Below the pieces are notes generated by a model. It worked only from the letters and a program-made list of their open reading frames with translations, made no database searches and was not told where the DNA came from. Shown piece by piece: positions 44,413-54,079 of a stretch of DNA of 64,000 nt. How positions within the stretch are numbered: position 1 is the first letter of the stretch; each line of letters opens with the position of its first letter. Source of the DNA: Iodobacter ciconiae (GTDB lineage: Bacteria > Pseudomonadota > Gammaproteobacteria > Burkholderiales > Chitinibacteraceae); the NCBI RefSeq assembly GCF_003952345.1, contig NZ_CP034433.1, forward strand, positions 2,604,001-2,668,000, given 5' to 3'. Position numbers and translations under genes: made by a program.

Positions 44413-45228
44413 CTAACGTAACTCTGGCAGTTTTTGAGCCTCTACCAGATAGTTACGGCTTCCCGGCATAGCTTGCTGCAAGAAATTCACGATTGAATCA
44501 ACAGTTACGGTATCGATTTGCCCTGCCATCCGCCGATCCGTTGGATGATCATCAAACGCAATATTGGCGCGAAACATCCGCCCACCCAAGCGCTTAAAAG
44601 TATTTATTTTTAACTCGCTGGGCTGGTAATTCATCAATTTCAACCATTGCTGAGCTTGAGTACGACTGTGAATATCCAGATCACGGCTCATCGCTGACGC
44701 CAAACCTTCCAGAACCCATTGATTTGAATTTTGATAAAGAGTGGAAAACGGATACGCCAGCATATTGTATTTACTGCCATGCAGTTGCTCCATTTTACTT
44801 TGCTCGCTTAACCAAGCGTGCAGCTTATCTTGCACTGCCACAGATGGAACAACAATCAAAGCATCATAGGCAAAAGGATCATCCATAAAAAAATTAGCCA
44901 AGCCCTCTCGCCATAAATCTGATTGCACCGTGCCACATTGATTTAACAAATGCATCACTCGCCATTGACCTTGCGCGCCAGGATCTCGCCATACAAAGCC
45001 CAGATGAGAAAACCGCAGATGGTAAGCCGACAAATCCTGCCCCACCCTCGCAATCAATGCCACTTTAGGTTTAATTTTATCCAGCTGTTGCATACTGGTG
45101 TGGCCTGCAGCCATCGCCTGACGAAATGCCTGTGCATCAGGTGGTGCATCCTGGCATACACGCCCAGCCCAAACAGAACTCATTAAAATACCGGCAGTCA
45201 CCCCAAGCAGCCATTGATGCACATGCAT
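44413..45228 (-). CDS. Exported DUF2145-type protein
   Basis: This 271-residue protein has a signal peptide (hydrophobic residues 7-21 ending AGRVC) and the blocks VALIARVGQDLSAYHLRFSH, GFVWRD, YNMLAYPFSTLYQNSNQWVLE, which I associate with DUF2145. The conserved Asn/Gln/Glu-rich motif and Cys-His-like residues hint at a papain/NlpC-like hydrolase, but this is not established. It lies 12 bases after a second exported protein gene, both transcribed leftwards. Confidence 0.65.
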   Translation of the reverse strand: MHVHQWLLGVTAGILMSSVWAGRVCQDAPPDAQAFRQAMAAGHTSMQQLDKIKPKVALIARVGQDLSAYHLRFSHLGFVWRDPGAQGQWRVMHLLNQCGTVQSDLWREGLANFFMDDPFAYDALIVVPSVAVQDKLHAWLSEQSKMEQLHGSKYNMLAYPFSTLYQNSNQWVLEGLASAMSRDLDIHSRTQAQQWLKLMNYQPSELKINTFKRLGGRMFRANIAFDDHPTDRRMAGQIDTVTVDSIVNFLQQAMPGSRNYLVEAQKLPELR

Positions 45229-45240
45229 ACAAATATTTCC

Positions 45241-45684
45241 TTATTGGGCAGAAATTTTGGATTGATGCAGCAAGGACATCCCTATTTCATTGGGAATAAA
45301 TGCTACTAATTTACCTGAGGCAAGCAAGGCATAACCTGTGCTTTCAGCCGTTGTTCTGATTGATGCCCCCACAGCAATACCCAACTCTTTAAGCATGGCT
45401 TCGCTTATTTTCACCATAAACCGGCTGCCATCGCTCACTCGTTCAATGGTAAGCATGCTCGCTTCCACTGCCACCTTACCAACGCCTACCACAGTAAACC
45501 CCACCCCCAGACCAAAAGCAGCCGATGCCTCAACCGGCTTACCTTGTAACGACAATACAGGCGAAAGCACGACAGAGGCCAAGCCACTTTGCACGATCTC
45601 GCTCCCTTCGTTGCGAGCCTGAGCAGGAGTAACAAATAGCCAGCTGCCTAATAAGATTGCAAACAATGACGTTGGTTTTAGCAT
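45241..45684 (-). CDS. Exported protein of unknown function, possibly STM0539-like
   Basis: This 147-residue protein has a clear signal peptide (FAILLGSWLFVTPAQA, cleavage near residue 23). The mature part is small and beta-rich, with Gly/Val/Ser repeats and the ending LVAFIPNEIGMSLLHQSK, which recalls a family labelled STM0539 in other proteobacteria; that resemblance is from memory. Its start overlaps the end of a small membrane-protein gene by seven bases, and it precedes the DUF2145 gene. Confidence 0.6.
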   Translation of the reverse strand: MLKPTSLFAILLGSWLFVTPAQARNEGSEIVQSGLASVVLSPVLSLQGKPVEASAAFGLGVGFTVVGVGKVAVEASMLTIERVSDGSRFMVKISEAMLKELGIAVGASIRTTAESTGYALLASGKLVAFIPNEIGMSLLHQSKISAQ

Positions 45685-45908
45685 TTTTCAACAGGCCTTT
45701 TACAAGAACGAAGAAATATATAAATTAACAAAAATATCAGTTTTACAACAAGAAACCATACAGGAAACACATCTACCAGATGAGCTTCAATGCAAAAAGC
45801 CAGTGTATTGCACAATTTGCCGATAATATACAAACTAAAACCCATACAAACCGCCGTAAATTCAGCCAGTAACGAACTTGGCCTCTCACTTTTTTCTTTC
45901 ACACGCAT
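45678..45908 (-). CDS. Small membrane protein, unknown
   Basis: This 76-residue protein has two hydrophobic stretches (near residues 15-40 and 47-67) and a basic end (RSCKRPVEKC). It overlaps the next gene by seven bases, so it may be translationally coupled with it. No family was recognised, and a chance frame cannot be excluded. Confidence 0.45.
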   Translation of the reverse strand: MRVKEKSERPSSLLAEFTAVCMGFSLYIIGKLCNTLAFCIEAHLVDVFPVWFLVVKLIFLLIYIFLRSCKRPVEKC

Positions 45909-45967
45909 TGCCTTAAATGGCAGCTAAGTTTACCTTTAGTAAAATTTTTCAGCGGCGCGCCAGATAT

Positions 45968-46819
45968 ATGAAAATTCAGTTTTCAAAGATGCAAGGCCTA
46001 GGCAACGACTTTATGGTTATTGATGGCGTAAATCAGCAGATCAAGTTAAGCCCCGACACCATACGCCAGCTGGGTGACAGGCATTTTGGTATTGGTTTTG
46101 ACCAGCTTTTATTGGTGGAGCCTGCCACGCGTGATGATATCGATTTTAGCTACCGTATTTTTAATAATGACGGCAGTGAGGTAGAACAATGCGGCAATGG
46201 TGCTCGCTGCTTTGCGCGCTTTGTGCACGATAAAGGCCTGAGCCTCAAACAAGAAATCGCTGTTGAAACAGCAAGAGGGGTGATTTACCCCCGGCTGGAA
46301 AACAACGACAATGTCAGCGTCAATATGGGCGTGCCGCAATTTGCCCCAAAAGAAATCCCCTTTATTGCTGACAGCGATCAGATCATTCACCCGCTGGATA
46401 TTGATGGTACAAACTTTGCAATTAGCGTGGTATCAATGGGAAACCCGCACGCTGTGCAAGTTGTTGCCGATGTTGAAACCGCCCCCATTGCCAGCATCGG
46501 GCCAAAAATTGAAACCCATCCGCGTTTTCCGGCTAAGGTCAATGTCGGCTTTATGCAAATCATCAGCCGTGATGAAATCAGGCTACGCGTGTTTGAACGT
46601 GCAGCAGGCGAAACCCTAGCTTGTGGCACCGGTGCTTGCGCGGCTGTTGTGGCAGGCATTCGCCGTGGCTTACTCAACCCTCTCGTTCGCGTCATCACTC
46701 ATGGCGGCGAGCTAAGTATCGCTTGGGGTGGAGATTCGCAAGCAGTATGGATGACCGGCCCGGCCATCACCGTGTTTGACGGTATTATCAATCTCCAAGG
46801 AGAAGAGTATGCAGCCTAA
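45968..46819 (+). CDS. dapF: Diaminopimelate epimerase
   Basis: This 283-residue enzyme has the two catalytic cysteines in [14 protein letters not shown] near residue 72 and [13 protein letters not shown] near residue 220, and starts [19 protein letters not shown]. It converts LL- to meso-diaminopimelate for lysine and peptidoglycan. The internal ATG at 45968 fits the family start; the frame upstream is an extension. It overlaps the DUF484 gene by 11 bases. Confidence 0.96.
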   Translation: MKIQFSKMQGLGNDFMVIDGVNQQIKLSPDTIRQLGDRHFGIGFDQLLLVEPATRDDIDFSYRIFNNDGSEVEQCGNGARCFARFVHDKGLSLKQEIAVETARGVIYPRLENNDNVSVNMGVPQFAPKEIPFIADSDQIIHPLDIDGTNFAISVVSMGNPHAVQVVADVETAPIASIGPKIETHPRFPAKVNVGFMQIISRDEIRLRVFERAAGETLACGTGACAAVVAGIRRGLLNPLVRVITHGGELSIAWGGDSQAVWMTGPAITVFDGIINLQGEEYAA

Positions 46820-47501
46820 TGACGTCGCCCGCTGGCTTGGGGACAACCCGGACTTTTTTGAGCAATACGCCGATGAGCTAGCCGAAATTTATGTGCCGCA
46901 CACCCACCGTGGCCAAGCTATTTCTCTGGCCGAGCGACAACTTCTTACCCTGCGTGAGAAAAACCGCTCACTGGAGCTGCGCCTGGGTGATTTACTACAG
47001 TTTGGTGAAGAAAACGACCATATCTCGGAAAAGTTACACCAGCTAAGCGTAAGCCTGATGCAGGCGGACGATTTAGCCAGCATGATCGGTACTCTGGAAT
47101 ACCATTTGCAGCATCGCTTTGGCGTGCCGCATATCGCCTTGCGGCTCTGGCTGGACAGCGATTGCAATCTGCGCGAGTTTGCCCCCGTAGGTGAGACGGT
47201 ACAAAAACTGGCTCAAAACCTGGTATCACCTTACTGCGGCCCCTATGTCACCGATGAAGTACTGTCCTGGTTTGATGTTGAAGCTGGCACACTAAAATCT
47301 TTTGCCCAGTTTGCCCTGCGCACCGGTGGTGAGCCGTTTGGCATACTTGTCATGGCCAGTGAAGATATTGAGCGCTTCTATCCTGATATGGGCACACTGT
47401 ATTTGCAGCGCCTATCCGATTTGGTCTCGGCATCAATACGCCGTGCCGTGCCGCAATTTGCTCCCGATGGCGAGCCAATGCTGCTCACCGAAGAAGTGTA
47501 A
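46809..47501 (+). CDS. DUF484 family protein (YigA-like)
   Basis: This 230-residue protein begins [20 protein letters not shown] and continues with a coiled-coil segment ([21 protein letters not shown]) and a GAF-like region, the pattern of DUF484. GGAG lies nine bases before this ATG, within the end of dapF. The dapF-DUF484-xerC order is conserved in proteobacteria (dapF-yigA-xerC in E. coli). No biochemical role is established. Confidence 0.88.
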   Translation: MQPNDVARWLGDNPDFFEQYADELAEIYVPHTHRGQAISLAERQLLTLREKNRSLELRLGDLLQFGEENDHISEKLHQLSVSLMQADDLASMIGTLEYHLQHRFGVPHIALRLWLDSDCNLREFAPVGETVQKLAQNLVSPYCGPYVTDEVLSWFDVEAGTLKSFAQFALRTGGEPFGILVMASEDIERFYPDMGTLYLQRLSDLVSASIRRAVPQFAPDGEPMLLTEEV

Positions 47502-48481
47502 TGCAAACCACCACGGAACGTCTTCCCTCAGGGGAAGTCCCCAAGCCCGCAGATGAGCGTGACAGTCCCGAGCAAATCAGCACAAAACACGCCATGCTCG
47601 CCCACTTTGTACAATATCTGGAAGGTGAAAAAGGAGCCGGGAAACACACCCGCTCAGCCTACGGGCGGGATATGGCTACCCTGCTCGAATACGCTACTGG
47701 CCACGATTTGCCAGCGCTTACCCCCAAAGAAATTCGTGGCTATGTGAGAAAGCTGAGCGGTCAAGGTCTGTCAGCCAGAAGCATCGCCCGCACACTTTCT
47801 ACCTGGCGCACCTTTTACCGGCTAATGTGCCGGGATTTTCACTGGCCCATAAACCCTGCCGATGGAATAAAACCGCCAAAGATCAGCAAAAAACTGCCTG
47901 CCGCAATGACCATTGATGACGCCAGCGGCTTTTTAGAAAACATGCCCGACGATAAAATACTGGCCTGCCGGGATAAAGCAATCTTCGAGCTGGCTTATTC
48001 TTCGGGCTTACGCGTGGCAGAATTAGTTTCGGTTACCCTGCTCGATTTAGACCTCAACCACGGCATGGCAATGGTCACCGGTAAAGGCAGAAAAACACGC
48101 AAGCTCCCTGTTGGCAGCGTGGCCTGTGAAGCTATCCGCCGCTGGCTGATAGAACGCCCCAAACTCACCCCCAAAAGCAACACGGTATTTGTCGGCAAAA
48201 ACGGCGACTCACTCAGCACCCGCGCAGTGCAATTACGCATCAAATACTGGGAAAGCAAACTCAATATCGCCGAACCTCTCTACCCGCACAAACTGCGCCA
48301 CAGCTGCGCCAGCCATTTACTCCAAAGCTCACACGACCTGCGCGCCGTACAAGAGCTCCTCGGCCACGCCAGCATCGCCACCACCCAAGTCTATACCCAC
48401 CTCGATTACCAACACCTCGCCCAAGAATACGACCGCACGCACCCAAGAGCTAAAAAGCCAGAAGATGAAGAGGGGGAGTAG
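47501..48481 (+). CDS. xerC: Tyrosine recombinase XerC
   Basis: This protein of up to 326 residues has the N-terminal SAM-like core-binding domain and the catalytic set Arg (GLRVAEL), Lys (TGKGRKTRKLP), His-x-x-Arg (HKLRHSCA), His (LLGHAS) and Tyr (TQVYTHLDY). With XerD it resolves chromosome dimers at dif. The start overlaps the previous stop (TAATG), but homologues are about 300 residues, so the true start may lie at an internal ATG near residue 32 (MLAHFVQYLEGEKGAGKHTR). Confidence 0.93.
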   Translation: MQTTTERLPSGEVPKPADERDSPEQISTKHAMLAHFVQYLEGEKGAGKHTRSAYGRDMATLLEYATGHDLPALTPKEIRGYVRKLSGQGLSARSIARTLSTWRTFYRLMCRDFHWPINPADGIKPPKISKKLPAAMTIDDASGFLENMPDDKILACRDKAIFELAYSSGLRVAELVSVTLLDLDLNHGMAMVTGKGRKTRKLPVGSVACEAIRRWLIERPKLTPKSNTVFVGKNGDSLSTRAVQLRIKYWESKLNIAEPLYPHKLRHSCASHLLQSSHDLRAVQELLGHASIATTQVYTHLDYQHLAQEYDRTHPRAKKPEDEEGE

Positions 48482-48621
48482 TTTTGTTGCTGGATGAACC
48501 CAAATACTGAAACACGGAGGGCACGGAGAAAAACAGAGGGGGAACATGCTATTTACTTTGAGGTTTGAGGTTTGAGCATTTTCAAATTTAGGCGACTGGA
48601 TTTACATCACGACTAGTCGCA

Positions 48622-48871
48622 CGGGGCTTTTTAAAGTCCCCTTGAAGCACGCCGAAGCGAGGAATAAGCAGCTCGGGGTTTCGGAAAAGGGGTAGCGAGG
48701 CAGCGAGCGCGCAGCCTTTTTCGCCGAGCTGATTATCCGCAGTGAGGGGCTTTCGTGCTGGTCGGGGCGGCCTTCTTTTGGTTCTTTTCTTGGCCGTTCA
48801 AGAAAAGAACGCCCCCGCGGTGGCTACCGCTCCTAAATCAACGTGCCGAAGGCACTAAAAAGATCTTTTTG
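48622..48871. repeat. Structured intergenic repeat, copy 1
   Basis: This roughly 250-base non-coding element shares ordered blocks with 57325-57525: CCCCTTGAAGCACGCCGAAG, GAGGGGCTTTCGTG, CCCCGCGGTGGCTACCGCTC and GTGCCGAAGGCAC, followed by the palindrome AAAAAGATCTTTTT. It contains a perfect 12-bp hairpin (GTTCTTTTCTTG/CAAGAAAAGAAC), GCGGT/ACCGC and GTGCC/GGCAC stems. It lies between xerC and pip. Confidence 0.8.
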
Positions 48872-48929
48872 ACTTTAGGTTAGCAAAAGCGGCGAGTTCC
48901 ACCCGCCCTACGACGGCTCACCCATCCTA

Positions 48930-49886
48930 TTAAGAAAACCTCCCCTGCAATTTAAATTCCTCAGTCGCTTTAATTAAAGCCGTAGCAATTCCCGGCTCCA
49001 TCGCCGCATGCCCCGCATCGGGGATGATGTGTAGAGTCGATTCTGGCCAGGCCTGATGCAGGCGATAAGCTGATTTTGGCGGGCAAATTACATCGTAGCG
49101 GCCCTGGATAATCACCGCAGGCAGATGGCGAATCTTGCCCACGTTCTGCACCAGCTGATCTTCGTCCATAAAAGCCCCGTAACGCATATAGTGCGCCTCT
49201 AAGCGGCCAAGACTCATGCAAACAGCATCGGTTTCAAACTGAGCAATGGCACTGCTTTGCGGCTCTAAAAACAGGCAGCTACCTTCATAACGGCTCCAGC
49301 TGCGGGCAGCAGGCAGATAGACATCCGGATCAGCATTGAAAAGACGCTGGCTATAGGCTTCAAGCAAATTACTCCGCTCAGGCGCAGGAATATACGCAGC
49401 AAATTCGGCATGAACTTCCGGGTAAAAATAGCCAATACCATTCACAAACCAATCCACCTCGGCCGCAGTACAAAGAAAAATCCCGCGCAAGATAAAACCT
49501 AAACACACCTTAGGATGTGCTTCTCCGTAAGCCAGCGCGAGGGTGGAGCCCCAGGAGCCGCCAAACACCAGCCACTGCTCTACCTCCAGCATCTGGCGTA
49601 AGACTTCAATATCAGCAATTAAATGAGCGGTGGTGTTATTGCAATATTCGCCTAAGGGCGTGGATTGCCCCGCACCGCGCTGATCAAACAGCACAATGCG
49701 ATAATAGGCTGGGTCAAAAAAACGACGATGCATGGGCGAAATACCACCGCCGGGGCCACCGTGTAAAAACAGTACCGGCACACCATCAGGATTACCACAT
49801 TCTTCCCAATAAAGGGTATGCACATCATCTACGGCAAGACGGCCACTGCGGCGAGGCTGGATATCCGGAAACAATAAATCGCTCAT
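48930..49886 (-). CDS. pip: Proline iminopeptidase
   Basis: This 318-residue alpha/beta hydrolase has the oxyanion motif HGGPGGG near residue 43, the nucleophile GGSWGS near residue 112, Asp in GRYDVICP near 266 and His in DAGHAAMEPG near 294. It removes N-terminal proline from peptides. The ATG at 49886 has AAAGG six to ten bases upstream; the adjacent ATG at 49889 is an alternative. Residues before this belong to the spacer. Confidence 0.95.
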   Translation of the reverse strand: MSDLLFPDIQPRRSGRLAVDDVHTLYWEECGNPDGVPVLFLHGGPGGGISPMHRRFFDPAYYRIVLFDQRGAGQSTPLGEYCNNTTAHLIADIEVLRQMLEVEQWLVFGGSWGSTLALAYGEAHPKVCLGFILRGIFLCTAAEVDWFVNGIGYFYPEVHAEFAAYIPAPERSNLLEAYSQRLFNADPDVYLPAARSWSRYEGSCLFLEPQSSAIAQFETDAVCMSLGRLEAHYMRYGAFMDEDQLVQNVGKIRHLPAVIIQGRYDVICPPKSAYRLHQAWPESTLHIIPDAGHAAMEPGIATALIKATEEFKLQGRFS

Positions 49887-49949
49887 CATTAACCTTTGTA
49901 AGATGGATGCAAAACAGGGGCATCGCCGCCCCTGTTTATACCAATGCAA

Positions 49950-51716
49950 TCAGAAACCCAAGGCTCTTGCCCCCTGGTAAAAGATAAACGACAGCACCCA
50001 GGCAAGTAATAAAGAATAGACCACAGAAAAAGTAGTTAATGCCGCGCTATTGGATTCCTTGCGCATAGCAGCAATAGTAGAAACGCAAGGCACATAGGTT
50101 AATGAAAACAACATAAAACTATAAGCTGATACCGGATCGAGCACGACAGATAAATGATGTGCCAGGGCGGGGCCATCCTGCCCGGCAATCACCGCCAGCG
50201 CACCGAGCACTACTTCTTTTGCCACAAAACCAAACATCAGGGCAATCGACAACTCGGCCTGAATCCCAATGGGGGACAACACCGGCTGAAAAAATTCGGC
50301 AATCATGATGGAATAACTATGTTGCGGACTCGGATAATTACTTAATAGCCAAACCAGAACAACGCCAATCACAATCATGGTGGACGCCAGGCGTACAAAA
50401 CCGGCCGCCTCGCCCCAGCCACGCAAAAAGATTTGCCTCAGTACAGGAAAACGATAGGGCGGCAGCTCCAGCGTGAATGGCTCGGTCGATTTAAAACGGC
50501 CGCGCAGCAACAGCGCCGTGCCCATAGAAATAAAAATACTCGCAAAATAAAGTGATAACAGCACCCACGGCGCTTGCAGGGGAGTAAACAGTGCAGCGGT
50601 TAAAAAGAGGAAAATCTGCAAACGCGCCGAGCAAAGCGAAAAAGGAATCGCCAGCATGGTCAGCAAACGCGCTTTTCTATCCCGAATCACCCTTGTGCCC
50701 ATTAAGGCAGGCACATTGCAACCAAAGCCCATCATCAACATTACAAAGCCACGGCCATCCATGCCCAGACGAGCCATCAGCCCATCCATCATAAAAGCCG
50801 CGCGGGAGAAATAACCCGAGTCTTCGATGATGGCCATCAGACAGAAAAACAGAAAAATAATCGGAATAAATGTCAGGACCGTACCTAAGCCGTCAAACAC
50901 CCCATTAATCAGAAAACCGGACCAAAATGGCGGCCAGGGGGCAATACCCGGCGTCAAGATCTCAGCCTTGAACCAATCCAGCCCTTCGTTAGCCAGATCT
51001 TGCAATGGCACGCCGATGGCATAAGTAAGCTGAAACAGACAAAACATCATCAATACAAACAGCGGCAAACCCAGCACCGGATGTAAGATCCAGCGATCCA
51101 GCATGGCGGTGGGGCCGGGCGGCAAAATGGAGGGGCGCTGAATAAAGCGGCTATACAGCCGTGCCTCATTCTGATGCAAGGTGCCGGATGCCGGTGCATG
51201 GGCTAGGGAAATTTGCTTAGGATCTTTTTGACTAATCAGGCGATTAAGCGCCTCTTTTAAATCAGGCACGCCCTGCCCATGCTTGGCACTAATTTTAAGC
51301 ACCGGGCAGGCCAGCTCCGCAGCCAGGCCTTCCAGATTAATTTGCACGCCCGCCTGCTTGGCTTCATCACTCATATTAAGCGCAATAATCAGCGGCGCCC
51401 CCAATGCCTTTAGCTGCAAAGCCAAAACCAGCTGTCTGTCCAGCTGCGTGGCATTCAGCACCAGCAACACGGCATCGAGCTCTGTTTTATTCAGAAATTC
51501 CTGAGTAATCCGCTCGTCTTCAGCTCCACCACTTAAATCATAAATCCCCGGCAGATCAACCATCTGCACCATGGAGCCACCCAGTAAAATACGGCTGGAA
51601 GCCAATTCCACCGTTAGCCCCGGCCAATTGGCGGTGCGGGCCGTACCTCCCGTAATGCGATTAAATAAGGTTGATTTGCCAGTATTGGGCATCCCTACGA
51701 GGGCAACGCGTTTCAT
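49950..51716 (-). CDS. feoB: Ferrous iron transporter FeoB, short form
   Basis: This 588-residue protein has an N-terminal G domain with GMPNTGKST near residue 8, switch I GTARTANWPGLTVE near 25, DLPG near 54 and NMSD near 114, then a helical domain and about eight transmembrane segments with two gate regions (GFGCNVPALMGTRVI and the later VAKEVVLGALAV). It is about 180 residues shorter than E. coli FeoB. It imports Fe2+ across the inner membrane, with FeoA encoded 16 bases upstream. Confidence 0.95.
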   Translation of the reverse strand: MKRVALVGMPNTGKSTLFNRITGGTARTANWPGLTVELASSRILLGGSMVQMVDLPGIYDLSGGAEDERITQEFLNKTELDAVLLVLNATQLDRQLVLALQLKALGAPLIIALNMSDEAKQAGVQINLEGLAAELACPVLKISAKHGQGVPDLKEALNRLISQKDPKQISLAHAPASGTLHQNEARLYSRFIQRPSILPPGPTAMLDRWILHPVLGLPLFVLMMFCLFQLTYAIGVPLQDLANEGLDWFKAEILTPGIAPWPPFWSGFLINGVFDGLGTVLTFIPIIFLFFCLMAIIEDSGYFSRAAFMMDGLMARLGMDGRGFVMLMMGFGCNVPALMGTRVIRDRKARLLTMLAIPFSLCSARLQIFLFLTAALFTPLQAPWVLLSLYFASIFISMGTALLLRGRFKSTEPFTLELPPYRFPVLRQIFLRGWGEAAGFVRLASTMIVIGVVLVWLLSNYPSPQHSYSIMIAEFFQPVLSPIGIQAELSIALMFGFVAKEVVLGALAVIAGQDGPALAHHLSVVLDPVSAYSFMLFSLTYVPCVSTIAAMRKESNSAALTTFSVVYSLLLAWVLSFIFYQGARALGF

Positions 51717-51732
51717 GCCACCACCTCAATCA

Positions 51733-52008
51733 TCAACTATGTGCTTGTGGCAGAATATCAACCACAATCTGCCTGGCATCATTGCGGCGCAACATAAATT
51801 CGGTACTGCCAACCCGCAGCTGTAAAGGCCCGCCCATTACCCCCCGACGGATCACCTGTACATCACGCTGCACATGCAAGCCCAGTGCAGCAAGGCGTTG
51901 GCATAAATCAGCATCAAGCCGGGCAGAGAGGATTCTGGCAGGGATGTTAAGCGGAAGATCGGCGAGTGTCATAGTTTTAGCAATGAGAACGGTTTTTGTT
52001 AACTTCAT
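51733..52008 (-). CDS. feoA: FeoA-type iron transport accessory protein
   Basis: This 91-residue protein has the SH3-like FeoA fold: LADLPLNIPARILSARLDAD near residue 15, LGLHVQRDVQVIRRG near 40 and a hydrophobic end. AAGGT lies six bases before the ATG at 52008; an internal ATG (51972) would give the more usual length of about 79. No clear Fur box was found upstream. No feoC is present. Confidence 0.88.
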   Translation of the reverse strand: MKLTKTVLIAKTMTLADLPLNIPARILSARLDADLCQRLAALGLHVQRDVQVIRRGVMGGPLQLRVGSTEFMLRRNDARQIVVDILPQAHS

Positions 52009-52086
52009 AATCTACCTTACATCAACAAGCGTCAATGCAAGCACCCAGATTTATTGACTTGTATCAGCACACAATTTTTGTGCGAT

Positions 52087-52119
52087 AAAAAAGCCATACA
52101 ATCAATGCATGGCTTTTTT
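52087..52119. terminator. Terminator after purD
   Basis: An 11-bp stem (AAAAAAGCCAT with ATGGCTTTTTT) has T-runs on both sides. It lies 17 bases past the purD stop on the minus strand, and separates the purH-pagP-purD unit from feoAB. Confidence 0.85.
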
Positions 52120-52135
52120 GCAGTCAATTTAACCT

Positions 52136-53413
52136 TTATTTACGGCCAATCGCCCGCCAGCCGATATCACTACGATACTGAGCACCGGTAAATGATACAC
52201 CCGCCAGAATTTGATAAGCGCGTTTTTGCGCCATTTTAAAACTGTCGCCAAAAGCGGTAACACAAAGCACACGGCCACCAGCAGTAATGGCTTCACCTTG
52301 TTCATTAAGCACGGTGCCTGCGTGAAACACATGACCATCTTCCAAAGCCACCGTCGGCAGACCTGAGATTAAATCACTTTTGCGAGGAGTTTCCGGATAA
52401 TTGGCCGCAGCCATCACCACACCCATTGCCACGCGTCTATCCCATTCGGCCTCAACCTGATCCAGAGTGCCATTTACACCGTGCTCGAGCAAAGTGACAA
52501 AATCGCTCTTTAAACGCAGCATAATCGGCTGGGTTTCAGGATCACCAAAACGGCAATTATATTCGATCACCTTAGGATTACCCAAAGTATCAATCATCAA
52601 ACCAGCATACAAAAAGCCGGTAAAGACGATGCCATCTTTAGCCATACCCTGAACGGTGGGTAAGATGACTTCACGCATGACTTTGGCGTGCACATCAGGG
52701 GTGATCACAGGCGCCGGGCTATATGCCCCCATTCCCCCAGTATTCGGGCCTTCATCACCATCCAGAAGACGTTTATGATCCTGGCTGGAAGCCATTGCCA
52801 GTACATTTTTACCGTCAACCATCACAATAAAGCTGGCTTCCTCCCCGATAAGACACTCTTCAATCACTACACGAGCGCCCGCATCACCAAATTTATTATC
52901 TGACAGCATAGAGTCAACCGCTGCGTGCGCTTCATCCAAAGTTACAGCAACAACAACCCCCTTGCCAGCAGCCAGCCCATCCGCCTTGATGACAATCGGA
53001 GCGCCCTGTGCCTTGATGTAAGCATGCGCTTCATCCGCATTGGTAAACGTCTGGTAAGCGGCAGTGGGAATACCATGGCGCAGCATAAAGGCTTTGGCAA
53101 AGTCTTTGGACCATTCCAGCTGCGCTGCAGCACGGGTTGGGCCAAAGATTTTCAAACCCGCGTCGCGAAAGGCGTCAACCACACCTTGCGATAATGGAGC
53201 CTCTGGCCCCACGATGGTGATGCCGATATTTTCTGTTTTAGCAAATTTGATCAGCTCATCAATGGCGCTGATGTCTACATTAGTTAAATCTTTTTCCAGT
53301 GCCGTACCTGCATTACCTGGCGCTACAAAAACTTTACCTACACGTTCGGATTGGGCAATTTTCCAGGCCAACGCATGCTCACGACCACCCGAACCAATCA
53401 CTAAAATATTCAT
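52136..53413 (-). CDS. purD: Phosphoribosylamine-glycine ligase
   Basis: This 425-residue ATP-grasp enzyme starts MNILVIGSGGREHALAWKIA and has the ADGLAAGKGVVVA glycine-rich loop near residue 146 and the EYNCRFGDPETQPIM motif near residue 289. It catalyses the second step of purine synthesis. It lies 14 bases after pagP in a purH-pagP-purD order. Confidence 0.97.
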   Translation of the reverse strand: MNILVIGSGGREHALAWKIAQSERVGKVFVAPGNAGTALEKDLTNVDISAIDELIKFAKTENIGITIVGPEAPLSQGVVDAFRDAGLKIFGPTRAAAQLEWSKDFAKAFMLRHGIPTAAYQTFTNADEAHAYIKAQGAPIVIKADGLAAGKGVVVAVTLDEAHAAVDSMLSDNKFGDAGARVVIEECLIGEEASFIVMVDGKNVLAMASSQDHKRLLDGDEGPNTGGMGAYSPAPVITPDVHAKVMREVILPTVQGMAKDGIVFTGFLYAGLMIDTLGNPKVIEYNCRFGDPETQPIMLRLKSDFVTLLEHGVNGTLDQVEAEWDRRVAMGVVMAAANYPETPRKSDLISGLPTVALEDGHVFHAGTVLNEQGEAITAGGRVLCVTAFGDSFKMAQKRAYQILAGVSFTGAQYRSDIGWRAIGRK

Positions 53414-53427
53414 GAATCTGTTTCCTG

Positions 53428-53985
53428 TTAATCAAATTCGTAGCGGCCAAAGAAATAAGCCACATTGCCATTATTAAGCTGGCCATTTAAACGAGGAATA
53501 AAAGTGCCCATCACCGAGGCCTTACCATAACGTACCGCTAAAAAAGGAAGAGGTGCCGGAAAGGGAATTCCGGCAATCACATCCTGGCGCGATATCAGAG
53601 AGAGCGACATCCCCGCGCCTACCGATAGCTTCCCAACAACCGGCCAAAACCAGAGACGCATATAGCCCACCTGCAGCTGTGGATCCTCGTGCGAATCGGC
53701 CAGAATCATGCCGTAGATAAATTCCTGATCCCCATTTTCAAATTCAATCCGCTTCCCCAGGCCGCCACCGTAAGCAAACTCATTAAATGACTCCAGCTTC
53801 TCGGCTTCATAAGTAGAGCGCTGATGCCAGGAATACCCCGAAACCAGCAAATCATTCTTGCCTTCCCGGTTAATTTTATCTACGCGCTGACAAGCCGCCG
53901 TCGCCCAATCCCACATATTGGAGCAATCTATTGCAGATGCAGGTAAAGCAATCAGCAAGCAAAGGGTGGCAAACAGTTTTTTCAT
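53428..53985 (-). CDS. pagP: Lipid A palmitoyltransferase PagP
   Basis: This 185-residue protein has a signal peptide (KKLFATLCLLIALPASA, cleavage near residue 18) and beta-barrel-type strands. Key residues of E. coli PagP are matched: His in SGYSWHQRSTY, the Asp-Ser pair in MILADSHED, and the C-terminal strand NGNVAYFFGRYEF. PagP moves a palmitate from phospholipids to lipid A in the outer membrane and raises resistance to antimicrobial peptides. It lies inside the purine gene cluster, a less usual place. Confidence 0.88.
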   Translation of the reverse strand: MKKLFATLCLLIALPASAIDCSNMWDWATAACQRVDKINREGKNDLLVSGYSWHQRSTYEAEKLESFNEFAYGGGLGKRIEFENGDQEFIYGMILADSHEDPQLQVGYMRLWFWPVVGKLSVGAGMSLSLISRQDVIAGIPFPAPLPFLAVRYGKASVMGTFIPRLNGQLNNGNVAYFFGRYEFD

Positions 53986-54079
53986 TATCTCAACCAAAAT
54001 ATTTCAAAGCAAAAGCCACTGCCTATACAAGCAGCCACCCAGTTAAATACTTAAATATACCAAGCACCATAAACACAAT

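Noticed and set aside
48482..48929. Small genes between xerC and pip
   Set aside because: Open frames here overlap the repeat copy and its inverted repeats, and none has a start signal or a recognisable product.
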